64,000 bases of DNA from positions 6,884,501 to 6,948,500 of the forward strand of contig OY987251.1 in NCBI GenBank assembly GCA_963920765.1. Direction: 5' to 3'. Shown here piece after piece: positions 62,426 through 64,000 of this stretch (positions are counted from its first letter, which is position 1; each line of letters starts with the position of its first letter). The DNA is from Ulota crispa. Its lineage: Eukaryota; Streptophyta; Bryopsida; Orthotrichales; Orthotrichaceae. The position numbers and the translations under genes were made by a program. Below the pieces are notes generated by a model. That model ran no database searches. It was not told the DNA's origin and saw only the letters and a program-made list of their open reading frames with translations.

Positions 62426-64000
62426 GAAACTACTGGAATTGAAGTGACCTTTTTGGTTGCATTTCATGTATGTGGGCATTTAATTTTGACTCTATGTAAT
62501 CTGCAAGGAACCAAAATCTTGTGATGAACATATTTCAAATAAGGCCAAATTTTGTTTTGACCGGAGAGCATTGTATGTGTAAGAGGTCAACAATTAAACA
62601 AAATTGAAGAGACCCTTAAACTTTTCCAAAACTATGAACTCTAAACCTACTCAAGAATGAAAAAACAAAAAAAATAAAAAAAAACAAAATGTGAGGCACC
62701 AAACATTATACCAAATTTTGCAATAGCTGGGGTTATTTATGCCGACATTGTTCCAAGGGACGGCAATATGGTAGATCTAAGTTCCCCGTTAACCCTTAAA
62801 CTTTGGTCGGGGTCCCTGGGTATTCTACCGTATCTGGAAAATACGGTTGGGCGTGAATTTCGGGGAGCCACGTGTGGGCCGCAATTGAGTGTTGTCCCTA
62901 ATCCAATGGCTGATTTTTGTTGGGCCTTTTGGGTCTGACAAGTGAGCCCGCCCGAAGCTGTGGAAAGTCGGCGTATCCATACACCATGCGCTGGCGTGTT
63001 GGGATGTGGGTGCCCGCTGATGTGGCCAGCCCACCTGGCTAATTGAACATTGAAGTTGGGAGTCAGGGGCGGGCGGGGTATTTGGTGTTGTTAGGCGGTC
63101 TTCTTCTGCCTCCGACCACCGTAACGCTTCCTCTGTGTTTTTCAACGATAAAGGCTGAAAGAGTAGCGCTGCAACCAACGTGCATAGCAAAAAAAAAAGA
63201 GACCCGGTGTACCTCTACTCTATGTAACAAACTGCATTTCAAAAGAAATTGAAAAATGCCAAACCTTCACGGTTTTATAGAATGTGGAGTTCAAGTTTCA
63301 CAAACAAAAATTTGACCTCTACGGTCTTCTAGTTCATAACAGCCAAGACAATTACAAACATGGACCTAGGTAATGCATAGCCTGCATTTCCATGGTTCGT
63401 AACTCCTACAAACACTACATGCAAAAAGTGTCATTGCAAAGAGCTTCAGTCTCGGCTTCCTAGTCGTGACTGGTTTACTCGACTCCGACAGTACAAAAAA
63501 CCGGAAGGAAGCCTAGCGTGACCGCATCCTCCATTGGCATGCCCCAGGAGTTGCTGTTGATTGGAAATCACGCTTAGGCGCCTTTGTCAGTTTGAAACCG
63601 ATCGGATGATGAACAACCTACAATGCTATACTGCCTAACAAAAAAGCTGAAGGAAGAAAACTAGCATCATGCCATACAGTGGGAAACCCACTTCAACAGC
63701 CTAGTTATTTGGTTTACACGGCGCCTGCTCATGGCTAAAGACAAACCGTTGCACCAAATGAAATGGCGTTGTTGATGGCCCCCGCAAGCCCTGGTCACAC
63801 TGCTTTGTTGGCCAATATGTACGCATGCTGAGTGTGCATTGCTCCAAAACAAGCCCCCTTGCAAACAAAAACTCCACCGCACCCTGTGCACAACCGCCTA
63901 GTTTGTCGGTTGCATACTCGGCATTGGCGACAAAGCTGCCGAGGATGTCCCAAACTAAAGTGTAGGCCTCCCGCAGCGAGGTTACAAAGAGGGCCACGAA
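62426..64000. other. Unresolved right end, GC-richer from 62750
   Basis: 62426-62750 is AT-rich and empty. From 62750 composition shifts and longer frames appear, notably minus strand 62825-63190 and 63701-64000. The latter encodes a Cys-containing stretch (LVWDILGSFVANAEYATDKL) reaching the window edge, with a possible donor GTACAT after its CTLSM. It may be an exon of a minus-strand gene beginning beyond the window. I do not recognise a family. Confidence 0.3.

Noticed and set aside
1..64000. CRISPR arrays, rRNA or tRNA genes
   Set aside because: No regularly spaced identical repeats, and no cloverleaf or rRNA core sequence was seen; not expected from the plant nuclear context apart from tRNA.

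Overview
The window is AT-rich nuclear DNA from a streptophyte (green plant lineage). Evidence: interstitial TTTAGGG-type (plant telomere) repeats, GT-AG introns of 0.1 to 2.5 kb, a Ty1/copia remnant, plant MITEs, and genes of plant type (a DWF5-type sterol reductase, a TOM1-LIKE VHS/GAT protein, a plastid-type FtsH11 protease). A CFAP210-type ciliary coiled-coil gene implies flagellated sperm, so a streptophyte alga, bryophyte, lycophyte, fern or zooidogamous gymnosperm fits better than a flowering plant. I cannot name the species.

Layout. 1-10381 (-): ten-exon coiled-coil gene, probable CFAP210, with MITEs in its introns. 10382-13447: intergenic, filled by a TTAA-ended foldback element carrying a second insertion. 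13448-16192 (-): complete six-exon YqgF/RuvX-type nuclease gene, with a Stowaway-like MITE filling most of intron 1. 16271-17400: telomere-like tandem repeats and a 320-bp-period duplication. 17602-18322: terminal-inverted-repeat element. 19554-23635 (+): decayed copia retrotransposon. 23636-30627: intergenic, mostly MITEs and degenerate minisatellites. 30628-37193 (-): all 13 exons of a 7-dehydrocholesterol reductase (DWF5) gene, broken by a frameshift, stop codons and damaged splice acceptors, so a non-processed pseudogene. 38489-43285 (-): intact nine-exon TOM1-LIKE gene. 43833-50203: intergenic repeats and the FtsH11 promoter region. 50204-56516 (+): intact 17-exon FTSH11 gene. 56517-64000: repeats, nested insertions and an unresolved GC-richer right end.

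The genes look like independent housekeeping loci (axoneme, nucleic-acid nuclease, sterol synthesis, endosomal sorting, organelle proteolysis) with no operon-like logic. The most distinctive feature is the density of non-autonomous DNA transposons: at least nine families. They include a dominant group with TTAA ends followed by CCCCTAAA (piggyBac-like target site, telomere-repeat-like terminus). Several are nested, which gives a relative order of insertion. Exon structures were built by hand from splice consensus, reading frame and remembered family similarity; no search was run.
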